In this document: positions 1 through 8,040 of the stretch, piece after piece
Layout: each line of letters starts with the position of its first letter
Numbering within the stretch: the first letter of the stretch is position 1
DNA from: Streptacidiphilus rugosus AM-16
Lineage (GTDB): Bacteria; Actinomycetota; Actinomycetes; Streptomycetales; Streptomycetaceae
DNA: 64,000 bases
Assembly (NCBI RefSeq): GCF_000744655.1
Contig: NZ_JQMJ01000004.1
Span: forward strand, 124,001-188,000
Direction: 5' to 3'
Program-made: the position numbers and the translations under genes
The notes under the pieces: model-generated
The model's database searches: none
Told to the model about the DNA's origin: nothing
Seen by the model: the letters and a program-made list of their open reading frames with translations, nothing else

Positions 1-486
1 CGCCTGGTGGCGCTGGGCTGCCTGCTGTTCGCCGCCGGCGCGGTGTGGCAGGCCGCCGCGACCGGGGACCAGCCCGCGTACGCGACGCAGATGCTCGGCC
101 CGTGGGTGGTCTCCGGCATCGCCGTCGGCCTCGCCCTCCCCCAGCTCACCGCCGCCGGGACCGCGGCCCTGCCGCCCCACCAGGCGTCGACGGGCTCCGG
201 CGTCGTCAACATGGCCCGCCAGCTCGGCCTCGTCGTCGGCACGTCGATCATGGTCGGGCTGTTGGGAACGGGCGTGGCTTCGCTGAACCGCTTCCAGCAC
301 GTCTGGGTCTTCATGGCGGCCGCCTCAGCGGCGGCCGCGATCGCCGCCCTGGTCATGGACGCCGTCCGCGGTCCGGCGGCCGGGCCCGCGGACGCTGCGG
401 CGATCACCCCGCAGCGCGGCGCCGACACGGAGACCTCGGCCACCGACCTCACGAATCCCCGGCCCGGCGCTCACACGGCGCTCTGA
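1..486 (+). CDS. MFS drug-efflux transporter, C-terminal part (cut by window edge)
   Basis: The frame is open from the first base, so the start lies outside the window. About 160 C-terminal residues are visible. They show hydrophobic helices with short loops and the fragment LPPHQASTGSGVVNMARQLG, which is characteristic of the cytoplasmic loop and following helix of 14-helix DHA2 (EmrB/QacA-type) exporters. Such proteins expel drugs or toxic metabolites using the proton gradient. The tail after the last helix is short, Ala/Pro-rich and probably cytoplasmic. A perfect 18-bp stem-loop follows the stop. The family call is firm; the substrate cannot be inferred. Confidence 0.8.
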   Translation, partial: RLVALGCLLFAAGAVWQAAATGDQPAYATQMLGPWVVSGIAVGLALPQLTAAGTAALPPHQASTGSGVVNMARQLGLVVGTSIMVGLLGTGVASLNRFQHVWVFMAAASAAAAIAALVMDAVRGPAAGPADAAAITPQRGADTETSATDLTNPRPGAHTAL

Positions 487-499
487 TCCCCGACGCACA

Positions 500-558
500 C
501 CCCGCAGACCCGCCGCCCCGCGCGGACCGCCCGAAGCGACGGCGGCGGGTCTGCGGGG
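500..558 (+). terminator. Stem-loop terminator after the MFS gene
   Basis: A perfect 18-bp inverted repeat (500-517 pairs with 541-558) closes a 23-nt loop 14 nt after the MFS stop codon. There is no T-run, as is usual for actinomycete terminators. Confidence 0.7.
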
Positions 559-790
559 CGGCGCCGACACGAAGCGGACACCAAACCTGCGCAAAAGGAT
601 CCGAGCGGGTCGTCAACGTCCGATTTCTGCAGATCAGGCCCATCTTTTCGGACATTGACGTCACCCGATCGGGCAGGAAGTGTCACTCGGCGACCTGAAT
701 CTTTCGCTCCGCTTCTATCCAGATGCACCCTTGAGGTGTTCCAATCCTGTCGAAAGGACCTCTTTTCTCCCCTTAACGGAGCCGACAGAC
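559..790 (+). other. Intergenic region upstream of the methyltransferase
   Basis: This stretch is less GC-rich than its surroundings. It holds a TTGACG hexamer at 655-660 that could be a -35 box, but no convincing -10 at the right distance, so no promoter is called. I see no RNA gene or coding signal in it. Confidence 0.4.
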
Positions 791-1399
791 ATGGGCGACG
801 CCGCCGCACAGCCGGGCACGATCGGTGAGGACTACACCGAGAGGCTGGTGACCCTGGAGAAGGCCGGCCTCAAGCGCTTCCTACCGACCCAGGCCCCCTA
901 CCACTGGAACCTCCGGCGGCTCCGGCCGGGCCGCACGCTCGACGTCGGCTGCGGCGTCGGCCGCAACCTCAAGGCCCTGGGGCCCGACAGCATCGGCGTG
1001 GACCACAACGCGACCTCGATCGCGACCGCCCGCTCGCGCGGGTTCAACGCCTTCACCGACACCGAGTTCCTCGAGGAGGGCCGCTTCGCGCAGGGGTCCT
1101 TCGACTCGATGCTCTGCGCGCATGTGCTCGAACACATGGACGCAGACCTCGCCGGCCAGGTCCTGAAGAGCTACCTGCCCTACATCCGGCACGGCGGCCT
1201 GGTCATCCTGATCTGCCCGCAGGAGGCCGGCTACGCCAGCGACGCCACACATGTGCGCTTCGTCGACCCCGACGGGCTCCGCGCCCACGCGGAGGCGCTC
1301 GGCGTGACCGAGCGCAAGAGCTATTCGTTTCCGCTGCCGCGTGCCTTCGGCAAGAGCTTCACGTACAACGAGTTCGTCTTCGTCGGCCGGATCAGCTGA
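791..1399 (+). CDS. Class I SAM-dependent methyltransferase
   Basis: 202 residues. The SAM-binding motif I reads LDVGCGVGRNLKALG at about residues 45-59, followed by an acidic residue in IGVDHN and the motif MLCAHVLEHMD near residue 115. This is the Methyltransf_11/23 type of Rossmann-fold enzyme acting on small molecules or lipids. The ATG at 791 is preferred over upstream in-frame starts because the upstream translation does not resemble the family and a purine-rich ACGGAG lies 8-13 nt before it. It stands alone after a terminator, and no neighbour indicates a substrate. A hypothetical short gene follows on the same strand 87 nt on. Confidence 0.85.
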   Translation: MGDAAAQPGTIGEDYTERLVTLEKAGLKRFLPTQAPYHWNLRRLRPGRTLDVGCGVGRNLKALGPDSIGVDHNATSIATARSRGFNAFTDTEFLEEGRFAQGSFDSMLCAHVLEHMDADLAGQVLKSYLPYIRHGGLVILICPQEAGYASDATHVRFVDPDGLRAHAEALGVTERKSYSFPLPRAFGKSFTYNEFVFVGRIS

Positions 1400-1486
1400 T
1401 CGGTCCGCTCGGACCGGCCCGGGGCCCGTAGGAGGCCCTGGCGCGTCGAGTGTGCACATCGCGCGCAGGTTCGAGAGGGTTGCCGT

Positions 1487-1735
1487 ATGAGCAATCGATT
1501 CGACCCGCGCCACGACCGAGTGTTCCACCGCGCCACCGTCTCCCTCCGCGAACCCGTCGACGTGGGGGCCAACACCGAGACCGACCGGCTCGCCAACGCC
1601 ATGGTCTGCGTCGAGCCGGGGTGGATCGTCGTCGATCAGGAGTACAGCACGACCGGTGCCGGCCTGGTGTTCATTCCCTCGGAGCTCGTGAGGTCCGTCG
1701 TGTTCCAAGCACAGGAGTCCGCAGACAGCGAGTGA
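1487..1735 (+). CDS. Hypothetical protein, 82 residues
   Basis: Small soluble protein with no signal peptide or membrane segment. The middle reads ANAMVCVEPGWIVVDQEYST, followed by GAGLVFIPSELVRSVVFQ, which suggests a compact beta-rich fold. A GAGAGGG ribosome-binding site lies just upstream of the ATG. I do not recognise the family. Codon bias is that of a real actinomycete gene. It lies 87 nt after the methyltransferase on the same strand and could be co-transcribed with it. Confidence 0.6.
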   Translation: MSNRFDPRHDRVFHRATVSLREPVDVGANTETDRLANAMVCVEPGWIVVDQEYSTTGAGLVFIPSELVRSVVFQAQESADSE

Positions 1736-1791
1736 GCGCGGCTCGCGTCCCCGCGCGCACGATGATCGGCGCGGCCCCGCCCAGCGCCGGA

Positions 1792-2256
1792 TCACACTCC
1801 GAGGGGCGGAACTCCCGGCTCCATCGCGACGGGCCGGGTGTCGAGCGGCCAGCGGTGGCCGGCGTCGTGCAGCTTGCTCAACGCTGAGTGATCATTGGCG
1901 ACCATCACCTGGGCCAGCCGGGCCGCTGCGGCGACCACGGACGGCCAGCCGGGCGAGTCCAGGTACACCTCGTCGCGCGCGGTGCCGCCGACCGAGTCCT
2001 GCACGGCACTGTAGGCGGCGCCGAGACGGCCCATCAGCTCGACCTCCTCCTCGCTGCGAAGGCACTGCCCGAGCCAGGGCCGAGGATGGTGCGCGTCGCA
2101 GAAGTCGTCGAAGAGCACGTGCACGGTGTGGTCAAGATCCTCGAACTCGTCCGGATCGAGCCACACCTCTCGCTGCCAGGTCGGACTGGCCAGCGCCACG
2201 ACCGCAGGCACGACATGGAGACGGTAGTGAGGCAGGGCGACGCCGTGATCGATCAC
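1792..2256 (-). CDS. SCO4402-like small protein
   Basis: 154 residues, soluble. Features seen are RLHVVPAVVALASPTWQREVWLD near the N-terminus, the segment LDHTVHVLFDDFCDAHHPRPWLGQ, and the C-terminal WPSVVAAAARLAQVM. This order of a Trp-Gln-Arg-Glu motif, an acidic V(H/L)xLFDD stretch and a terminal WP-VVAAA helix resembles the SCO4402 family, which is scattered through Streptomyces genomes and often multi-copy; members are uncharacterised, and an immunity-like role has been guessed from their small size and variable neighbours. The family assignment is from memory and moderate. It lies downstream of, and probably in the same transcript as, the frameshifted gene at 2296-3257. Confidence 0.65.
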   Translation of the reverse strand: MIDHGVALPHYRLHVVPAVVALASPTWQREVWLDPDEFEDLDHTVHVLFDDFCDAHHPRPWLGQCLRSEEEVELMGRLGAAYSAVQDSVGGTARDEVYLDSPGWPSVVAAAARLAQVMVANDHSALSKLHDAGHRWPLDTRPVAMEPGVPPLGV

Positions 2257-2295
2257 GGCCCCAGAGTACGCATCCGGTGAATGACCCCACGGCTG

Positions 2296-3257
2296 CTACG
2301 TGGCAGAGGGCAGGCGCTCGGGCGCGGGCCCGCTGGGGCGGAGGCGACTGTGACGCTTTCGGATGGCCTCCACCTGCTTGCGGTGGCCGGCGTTGGTGGC
2401 CAGGCTCTCGGCGGTGGTGATGGCCTCGGCGAAGGGGTAGTGGAGGTTGGCACGGGGTTCGCCAGGTCCAGGTTCCAGGCGATCTCGCAGACGGCGTCGT
2501 GGATCCCACCGATGAGCGCGGCGCGGGTGCTCGCCCGTCCGACCAGTCCGCTCACCTTGTCGAACTGTTCGGCGACCGCATGGAGCGCGGCAAGCGTGCG
2601 CAGCGCCCCCTGGGTCGGCGCGGACGGGTCGACCGCCGCGGCGACCTTCTCGCACAGGCCGTCGAGGTCGTCGGAGTTCAGGCTGTAGGCGACCAGTGCC
2701 TTGCGTGCGCCGTCGGCGGGCGCGAGCCGGCGGTGGCTGCGACCGTGCTCCGGGGAGGCCAGCTCCGCGACGACGGTGCCGAGGATCGGCGTGAGGTCCG
2801 TCTGCCGGTGGATGTGGCCGGCCATCCGCATCGCGGCGTGACGGACCGACAGGTCTTCGTCCGCGACGCGGTCGAAGAGCGCGAGCAGGCAGGGCGCGGA
2901 AAGCGGCAGGCGCAGGTCGACGCGGTACAGCTCGGAGGGGGCGGCCTGCCGGAGCCGCCCGACGAGGTCGGGGTCGTCCGTGCGGCACGCGTGGACCAGG
3001 AGGGCCGCGGTGATGTAGCGGCGGTTCTGCTCGCGCAGGGACATGGGCTCGGTCGGCTCGTTGACGAAGGCCTCAGGGTCGGCGAGCAGGTGCGTCAGGC
3101 GGCCGACGTCCTCGGGGGCGATCGCGGACCCGGCGTGCACCGCCTGGTAGACGCCGAGCGCCTGATCGCGCACATAGCGTGCGTTCGGACCTCCGTAGCC
3201 CTCGAGCAGCAGCTCTTCGGTGAACACGGGTGCGGGAACCGACACGGAGCTGGTCAC
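2296..3257 (-). pseudogene. Hypothetical alpha-helical protein, interrupted by a -1 frameshift
   Basis: The gene starts with GTG at 3257 and reads cleanly to IAWNLDLANP. At the G4 run 2454-2457 the reading frame must change to continue as RANLHYPFAEAITTAESL and end at 2296. If one extra C were present on the coding strand, the two halves would join without a gap, giving a protein of about 320 residues. Without it the tail becomes a Pro/Ser-rich run ending at 2253, which is out-of-frame nonsense. The N-terminal half has helical pairs of the HEAT/ARM kind (LSAPCLLALFDRVADEDLSVRHAAMRMAGHI contains one repeat-like unit). The function is unknown. The single-base loss in a G-run could be a sequencing error or a true inactivation. 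Confidence 0.65.
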
Positions 3258-3353
3258 CGCCCGACCCTACGGCATGAGCGTGTCGCCCGGTTTCGCGGCG
3301 CTGCGAGCCGCGCGGACGCTAGACTCTCCGGGTTTCGAACGGGGGGTTCGGGG

Positions 3354-3626
3354 ATGAGTGGGATGAGTCATGCCCAGCTGCAGCAGCTGGTCGATCAACT
3401 GGGGATCCAACTCGCACAGCAGGAGGGTTCCGGTGCGGGGGATCTGCGATTGGCGGTGGCCGAGGCCACCGCACGCGTGAGCGAGTATCTGGAGCTCGCG
3501 GAGGAGATCCCGGGCTCGGACCGACTGGCGGCCGCCAGGGTGGTCGCGGAGATCTGGTGGGAGGTCCTGCAGACCGCCGACCGGTGGAGCCACACCGCCA
3601 GGCCCGGTTGCGTCCTGGTCGCGTGA
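3354..3626 (+). CDS. Hypothetical protein, 90 residues
   Basis: Short helical protein reading MSHAQLQQLVDQLGIQLAQQ then LRLAVAEATARVSEYLELAEEI and VVAEIWWEVLQTADRW. The helices are amphipathic with regular Leu/Ala spacing, so a small helical bundle or coiled coil is likely. The ATG at 3354 follows a G-rich stretch with GGGG 1-4 nt and GGGGGG 9-14 nt upstream; a second ATG at 3363 is possible. It diverges from the frameshifted gene on the other strand, 96 nt away, and is followed immediately by a strong terminator. The family is not recognised. Confidence 0.6.
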   Translation: MSGMSHAQLQQLVDQLGIQLAQQEGSGAGDLRLAVAEATARVSEYLELAEEIPGSDRLAAARVVAEIWWEVLQTADRWSHTARPGCVLVA

Positions 3627-3633
3627 GGGACTC

Positions 3634-3666
3634 GGTGGCCGCCTCCCACACCGGGAGGCGGCCACC
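3634..3666 (+). terminator. Stem-loop terminator
   Basis: A perfect 14-bp inverted repeat (3634-3647 with 3653-3666, 5-nt loop) begins 8 nt after the stop of the preceding gene and is followed by TTT. Confidence 0.85.
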
Positions 3667-3825
3667 TTTCGCGATCGACGCGTCGCGCGCGTCCGCCGCC
3701 AGATCACCGTGGCTGGGCGGTCCGCGCCGACGGCCGCCGAACCGGAGCGGGCCGGGCGGATCGAAGTCGGCCGTCCTTGGGCAAGATCCCTCCCGACACG
3801 AAGGTCAGTAGAAGGAAGGCCTGCC

Positions 3826-4104
3826 ATGATGCCGACCCTCACCCTGCCTCATCTCAGCCCTGTCCCTCCCTCTCCCCAGCAGCGTCACCTCGCCCGCCTC
3901 GCGATGCTCGGCATCGCCCAGCGCCGGGCACCCGATTCCGCGCACTTCGTCTGCGTCACCTGCGAGATCTCCTGGTGCGGAGCGGAGGCCGGCTGCTGGA
4001 ACTGCGGTCGTCCGGCCACCATCCGCTACGCCGACTCCGACACCCCGCAACGGCTTCTGCTCCACCGCGCACGGATCTCCACCGGCCGGAGGAACCTGCC
4101 CTGA
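3826..4104 (+). CDS. Small zinc-ribbon protein
   Basis: 92 residues from the ATG at 3826, which sits 6 nt after a GAAGGAAGG ribosome-binding site. The central segment has two cysteine pairs, CVTCEISWCG then CWNCG, giving a C-x2-C...C-x2-C pattern expected to bind one zinc ion. The rest is Pro/Arg-rich and probably flexible. The role is unknown; zinc ribbons of this size commonly mediate nucleic-acid or protein contacts. It is single and convergent with the secreted protein gene, the two sharing a terminator. Confidence 0.65.
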   Translation: MMPTLTLPHLSPVPPSPQQRHLARLAMLGIAQRRAPDSAHFVCVTCEISWCGAEAGCWNCGRPATIRYADSDTPQRLLLHRARISTGRRNLP

Positions 4105-4118
4105 AGCAGCACCGCACG

Positions 4119-4148
4119 GCCCCACCCCGGCACAACCCGGGGTGGGGC
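4119..4148. terminator. Bidirectional terminator between convergent genes
   Basis: A perfect 12-bp inverted repeat (4119-4130 with 4137-4148, 6-nt loop) lies between the stops of two convergent genes and can serve both. Confidence 0.85.
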
Positions 4149-4154
4149 TGCGCG

Positions 4155-5423
4155 TCAGGGCCCGACCGTCACCACCAGGGCGCGGGCGCTGTAGGGGACC
4201 TGGCCGAGGCCTGTCCCCGCCCCGGAGTCCGCGCCCAGCCCACCTGTGCCGGCGGCACGCTGGTCGAGTCGGAAGTCGACGCGCCAGTGCTGCCGCCGAG
4301 CGGCGCTCTCCAGATCCAGCAGGAACTGGTTGGCGCCGTTGTTGTAGCCGTTGCTGCCGAAGCTGCCCTGGCTGCCGTCGATGCAGTGCCAGAGCTTGCC
4401 GCCGACGAGGTCGCGCAGGTGACCCGCGAGGGTCACCACGGCGCCGGTCTTGGTGATCACGCAGGCCGTCTCGAAGCTCGCCGCGACGAAGGTGGCGCCC
4501 CCGACCGTCGAGCCCTGGACCGGCTGCTGCCACAGCCGTGCGTGGTTCTCCCGGCCGCTCAGCGACAGCCAGTTGCCACCGAGGCAGCCGTCGAGCCGCC
4601 AGGAGGCGTCCTGCGTGACCGGCGTCGAACCCGTGACCTGGCCGGTCTCCGCCGACAGGCAGCCCTTGGGCGTCGTGTCCGGCGTGCCGGTGTCGACCGG
4701 CTTCCAGCCCGGCATGGCCGCGAGGATCGTCGAGGCCGGGACGGTGGAGCGGGCGCTGATGATCAGATTGAGCGGTTCGACGCCACCGATGGCGGAACCG
4801 GGCGCGGTGTGCACGTCCCAGTCCTGCGGGATGCAGTAGTCCGGCACGCCGCCCGCGGGGCCGCCGACCGGGTCGCAGCCGAGCGGTCCCTGCCGGGCCG
4901 TCAGTTCGGCCGAGGTCAGGGCCCCCTCCAACGCGAAGTAGGCGGAACCGCCGGGGGCGAGCCCGCCGGTGAAGTCGACCTCGGCGGAGTCCGGGAGCGA
5001 CGGGCTGGTCACGAAGGAGGTGCCGGGCCCCTCGTAGCCGGTGGGCCCGTAGGGGCAGGAGGCGGACCCAGCCCAGGCCCCGTACGCGCCGCTGCAGATC
5101 CCGTCGCCGTCGAAGCCGGAGAGGTCGGAGCCCGGGCCCGACACGGTCACGGCGGTGACGGGTTTGCCGGAGTTGTTGACGATGCCGACCAGGGTGTCGT
5201 CACTGCCGTCGTACGGACCGACCGACGGGTCCCCCTGGACCGAGACGGAGCCGTCGGCATTGACGACCAGCATGATCTCGCAGCCCGGCGCGGCACCGAC
5301 GGCCGGGCACTGCTGGTACGGCGGAGCGGGTGGTGCGGCCGCCTGCGCAGCCACGACCGGCGATAAGCCCACGATCAGCGCGGACGCCGCGACGAGCGCG
5401 GCCCGCTTGGATGCTCTGGACAC
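4155..5423 (-). CDS. Secreted protein of unknown function
   Basis: 422 residues from the GTG at 5423, chosen because AGGGGGGAC lies just upstream and a Sec signal peptide follows at once (basic SRASKR, hydrophobic core ALVAASALIVGL, Ala-rich cleavage region). The mature part is Cys-containing with many Gly/Ser/Thr residues. An N-terminal segment of about 150 residues contains SDDTLVGIVNNSGKPVTAVTV, a beta-sandwich-like pattern. The C-terminal half has ASWRLDGCLGGNWLSL and FVAASFETACVITKTGAV. No catalytic motif is evident. It is likely exported to the cell surface or medium; the family is not recognised. Confidence 0.75.
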   Translation of the reverse strand: MSRASKRAALVAASALIVGLSPVVAAQAAAPPAPPYQQCPAVGAAPGCEIMLVVNADGSVSVQGDPSVGPYDGSDDTLVGIVNNSGKPVTAVTVSGPGSDLSGFDGDGICSGAYGAWAGSASCPYGPTGYEGPGTSFVTSPSLPDSAEVDFTGGLAPGGSAYFALEGALTSAELTARQGPLGCDPVGGPAGGVPDYCIPQDWDVHTAPGSAIGGVEPLNLIISARSTVPASTILAAMPGWKPVDTGTPDTTPKGCLSAETGQVTGSTPVTQDASWRLDGCLGGNWLSLSGRENHARLWQQPVQGSTVGGATFVAASFETACVITKTGAVVTLAGHLRDLVGGKLWHCIDGSQGSFGSNGYNNGANQFLLDLESAARRQHWRVDFRLDQRAAGTGGLGADSGAGTGLGQVPYSARALVVTVGP

Positions 5424-5631
5424 AAGGTCCCCCCTTCGCTGCCCGTCCCAGGGCATGACGAACAACCGCCGGCCCTGTGACGGGCGGACAGGACCGCGGT
5501 CGTCAACAGTGCAGCAGAAGCCACCTGTCCCTGTCAGGCAATCGGGACATACTGGCCCGGAGGCGGCAGCCGACGGCCAATCAGGACGATCAGGACATGA
5601 CACGGCCCCGCACCGGGGTGCCGACACGGGA

Positions 5632-6588
5632 TCAGGCCCCGGTGACCGCCTGGGCGCCGGCCCTGGCCAGGGTCTGGATCAAGGTGATGCCCGCGCTCTC
5701 GGACGGGTCGTGGTCGGAGAGGACCGCGATCAGGAGCAGGTGATCGCGGTGGCGGACGCCACCGATGCTGTTGACGGTCCAGGTGCCGTCCGGCCGGGGA
5801 AGCCAGCCGTTCTTGAGGGCGTGGCGCCCGTCGGCGGCGGCGCTGACACCCCAGTCCTGGTCGGCCTCCACCTGGCCCATGAGGCGCTGGATGAAGGAAC
5901 GGGACGCGGGGGTCAGTGCCGAACGGCTGGTGAAGATCTGCTGCAGGAGCCGCAGTTGGTCGCCGGCGGTGGTGGTGGTCAGCCCCCAGTGCAGGGTGTG
6001 CACAGCGGTGCCGGTCAGCCCGAACCTGCGGTTCGCCCGACCGATGCCCCAGGCGCCGCCCGCCTGCCGGAAGAGCCGGTCCGCGCAGGCGTTGTCGCTG
6101 GCCTGGATCATGCGTGTGGCCAGGGCCCGCTGACCGGCGTTCAGCCCGGTCGCTCCTGCGTCCTGACGCTCCAGGAGCAGCGCGGCGAGGATGTCGACCT
6201 TCGCGATGCTGGCACTGACGAACGCCCTGGCGGATGCGCCGCGGACCAGCGTCCGACCGCCGGCCAGGTCCTCCACGGCGACGGCCACGTGCCCGGGCGC
6301 CTGGCCGAGCAGGCGGTCCAGGGACGCGACCGAGACGTCGGAGGAGACGCGCCGTGGCGGCGGCGCCGGGCGTGCGGCGGGGCTCGCGGTGACTGCTGCG
6401 GGCGAGCGGGGCGCAGGGGTGATGGTCCGCCAGGGCCGGAAGTGCGCCTCGGCCTCGGTGTGGGAGGAGCAGCCCGCGAGCAGTGCGCAGACCAGAACCG
6501 TGCCGGCCGCGCAGCGGGGCAGGCGTCTCCTCCTGCCGCCCCCGGGGCGCGCGCCGGGCGAGGGCGCGCGCACGGTCAGGGCGTTCAC
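5632..6588 (-). CDS. Serine-hydrolase lipoprotein with class A beta-lactamase fold
   Basis: 318 residues from the GTG at 6588. The signal peptide ends in the lipobox LLAGC, placing the lipidated Cys at about residue 40. The beta-lactamase/transpeptidase motifs are in order: S-x-x-K as SIAK (residues 127-130), S-D-N as SDNA (164-167), and KNG (259-261) where true enzymes have KTG or KSG. A clear omega-loop ExxLN is not visible. It may therefore be a membrane-anchored penicillin-binding-like hydrolase with weak or altered beta-lactamase activity rather than a resistance enzyme. It is monocistronic and divergent from the arylamine N-acetyltransferase gene. Confidence 0.8.
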   Translation of the reverse strand: MNALTVRAPSPGARPGGGRRRRLPRCAAGTVLVCALLAGCSSHTEAEAHFRPWRTITPAPRSPAAVTASPAARPAPPPRRVSSDVSVASLDRLLGQAPGHVAVAVEDLAGGRTLVRGASARAFVSASIAKVDILAALLLERQDAGATGLNAGQRALATRMIQASDNACADRLFRQAGGAWGIGRANRRFGLTGTAVHTLHWGLTTTTAGDQLRLLQQIFTSRSALTPASRSFIQRLMGQVEADQDWGVSAAADGRHALKNGWLPRPDGTWTVNSIGGVRHRDHLLLIAVLSDHDPSESAGITLIQTLARAGAQAVTGA

Positions 6589-6970
6589 CTCTGTCTGCCC
6601 GTCACGGCGGCGCCGACGACGCGGATACTCCCGCAGGTGGGGGCTTGGACAGCGGCCGTCCACGGTGGCCGGACATGGGCGCTCTGGTCCATCGCGGTCT
6701 CCCTGACGTGCTGTCGGCTGCTGCCGTTCCTGGTTACCCGATGATGAGATCAACATCGCGCAGGCCCGTCGACGGTTCACCGGGACGGCGCACGCCACAG
6801 GCCTGCAGGGGGCGCGACCCACCCCTCGGAAAACCCTCGGCGGGGCGACCTGCGGCGTGCCCGTGCCCGTGGCGGGTGCCGGAGCGCCCGGTGACGCCGC
6901 GTCGGGATTCGCCGGGTCGTAGGGCCAATGGCTGATGGCGGGACCGGCCCCGATGTGGGAGAACCGTCCC

Positions 6971-7759
6971 ATGCCCCTCACTGATGCCCAGGTAACGGCC
7001 TACCTCGACCGGATCCGCGCCCCTCGCCCCGCGGCTGCGGACCCCGACGCGTTGCGGGCGCTGCATCTGGACCATCTGCGCGCCGTCCCGTTCGAGAACC
7101 TCAGCATTCACCTCAAGGAGCCGGTCGTGCTGACTCCTGAGGCGCTGTTCGAGAAGGTCGTGGTCCGGCGTCGGGGCGGGTTCTGCTACGAACTCAACGG
7201 CCTGTTCGCCGAACTGCTGACCGCTCTGGGCTATCGGTGCGCACTGCTGGCCGCCCGCGTGCACGGCGAGACGGGCTACGGTCCGCTCTTCGACCATCTG
7301 GCCCTGGCGGTCACCTGCCAGGACGGCACCGACTGGCTCGTCGACGTCGGCTTCGGACGGCACACCGATCACCCGCTCCGTCTCGACGTCCGCACCGAGC
7401 AGAGCGATCCGACCGGGGTCTACCGGATCGCCGAACACCACCAGGCCCACGCCGACGACCTGGTGGTGCTCAAGGGCGACGTGCCGCAGTACCTCCTGGA
7501 GACACGACCGCGCACCTTGGGCGACTTCGAGCTCGGATGCTGGTGGAATCAGACCTCGCCGCAGTCCCACTTCACCCGCAACACCGTCTGCACCCTGCGC
7601 ACCGCGACGGGGAGGGTCACGCTGAGCAGCCGGACCCTGATCGAGACCGACGACGGCGGCGAACGGCGGCAGCACGAGGTGAAGCCCCAGGAGCTGGCCG
7701 ACACCTACGCCGAACTCTTCGGCTTCGAGCTCGATCCGGCTGCGGTTGCCGCGCTCTGA
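6971..7759 (+). CDS. Arylamine N-acetyltransferase (NAT)
   Basis: 262 residues. The NAT catalytic triad is complete: Cys72 in RRRGGFCYELNG, His109 in LFDHLAL and Asp125 in WLVDVGFG. The enzyme transfers acetyl from acetyl-CoA to arylamines or hydrazines by a ping-pong mechanism through the thiol, in the cytoplasm. Length and motif spacing match the bacterial family (about 270-280 residues). The ATG at 6971 is preferred because GGGAGA lies 10-15 nt before it and the protein then begins as family members do; an ATG at 6953 is the alternative. It converges on the broken tautomerase gene 20 nt away. Confidence 0.93.
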   Translation: MPLTDAQVTAYLDRIRAPRPAAADPDALRALHLDHLRAVPFENLSIHLKEPVVLTPEALFEKVVVRRRGGFCYELNGLFAELLTALGYRCALLAARVHGETGYGPLFDHLALAVTCQDGTDWLVDVGFGRHTDHPLRLDVRTEQSDPTGVYRIAEHHQAHADDLVVLKGDVPQYLLETRPRTLGDFELGCWWNQTSPQSHFTRNTVCTLRTATGRVTLSSRTLIETDDGGERRQHEVKPQELADTYAELFGFELDPAAVAAL

Positions 7760-7778
7760 CCTTCGTCCGCCCGTCCGG

Positions 7779-7995
7779 TCACGGCGCGACGAGCTGGGCC
7801 ACGCCGTCGCCGAACGACCAGTCGACGCGGTCGTTCGGTCAGCGTCACGGCCACGTCCTGCGGGCGGATCCCCGCGTCGGCCTGGAGGTTCTTCACGATG
7901 CGGCGGTAGAGGTCCTGCTTCTTCTCCTCGGTGCGACCGCGGACGAGGGTGAGCTGGATGAACACCACGTCGCGGCGCTCCACCCCGATCCCTGG
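7779..7995 (-). pseudogene. Tautomerase family protein, 3' half (split by insertion, frameshifted)
   Basis: Reads PGIGVERRDVVFIQLTLVRGRTEEKKQDLYRRIVKNLQ and so on, the C-terminal half of a 130-residue 4-oxalocrotonate tautomerase-like protein. Near 7836 two bases are missing: restoring them joins VAVTLTE to the expected ending NDRVDWSFGDGVAQLVAP and a stop at 7779. The missing 5' half with its start codon lies on the same strand at 12102-12272, on the far side of a 4.1-kb insertion. Joining the two gives about 131 codons, the family's normal length. The gene is dead in this genome unless another copy exists. Confidence 0.85.
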
Positions 7996-8016
7996 ATCTT
8001 CGCAGGGAATCCCGGT

Positions 8017-8023
8017 CTTTAGG
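8017..8023 (+). repeat. Left 7-bp target duplication of the IS4-family element
   Basis: CTTTAGG directly abuts the left terminal repeat and recurs at 10367-10373 directly after the right one. Confidence 0.8.
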
Positions 8024-8040
8024 CCAAGGCCATGAAGTTA
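8024..8040 (+). repeat. IS4-family left terminal inverted repeat
   Basis: CCAAGGCCATGAAGTTA, an exact reverse complement of 10349-10365. The transposase stop codon overlaps its inner end. Confidence 0.92.

Noticed and set aside
6734..7675. Open frame antisense to the arylamine N-acetyltransferase
   Set aside because: The sense frame contains the full Cys-His-Asp triad; the antisense product resembles nothing.
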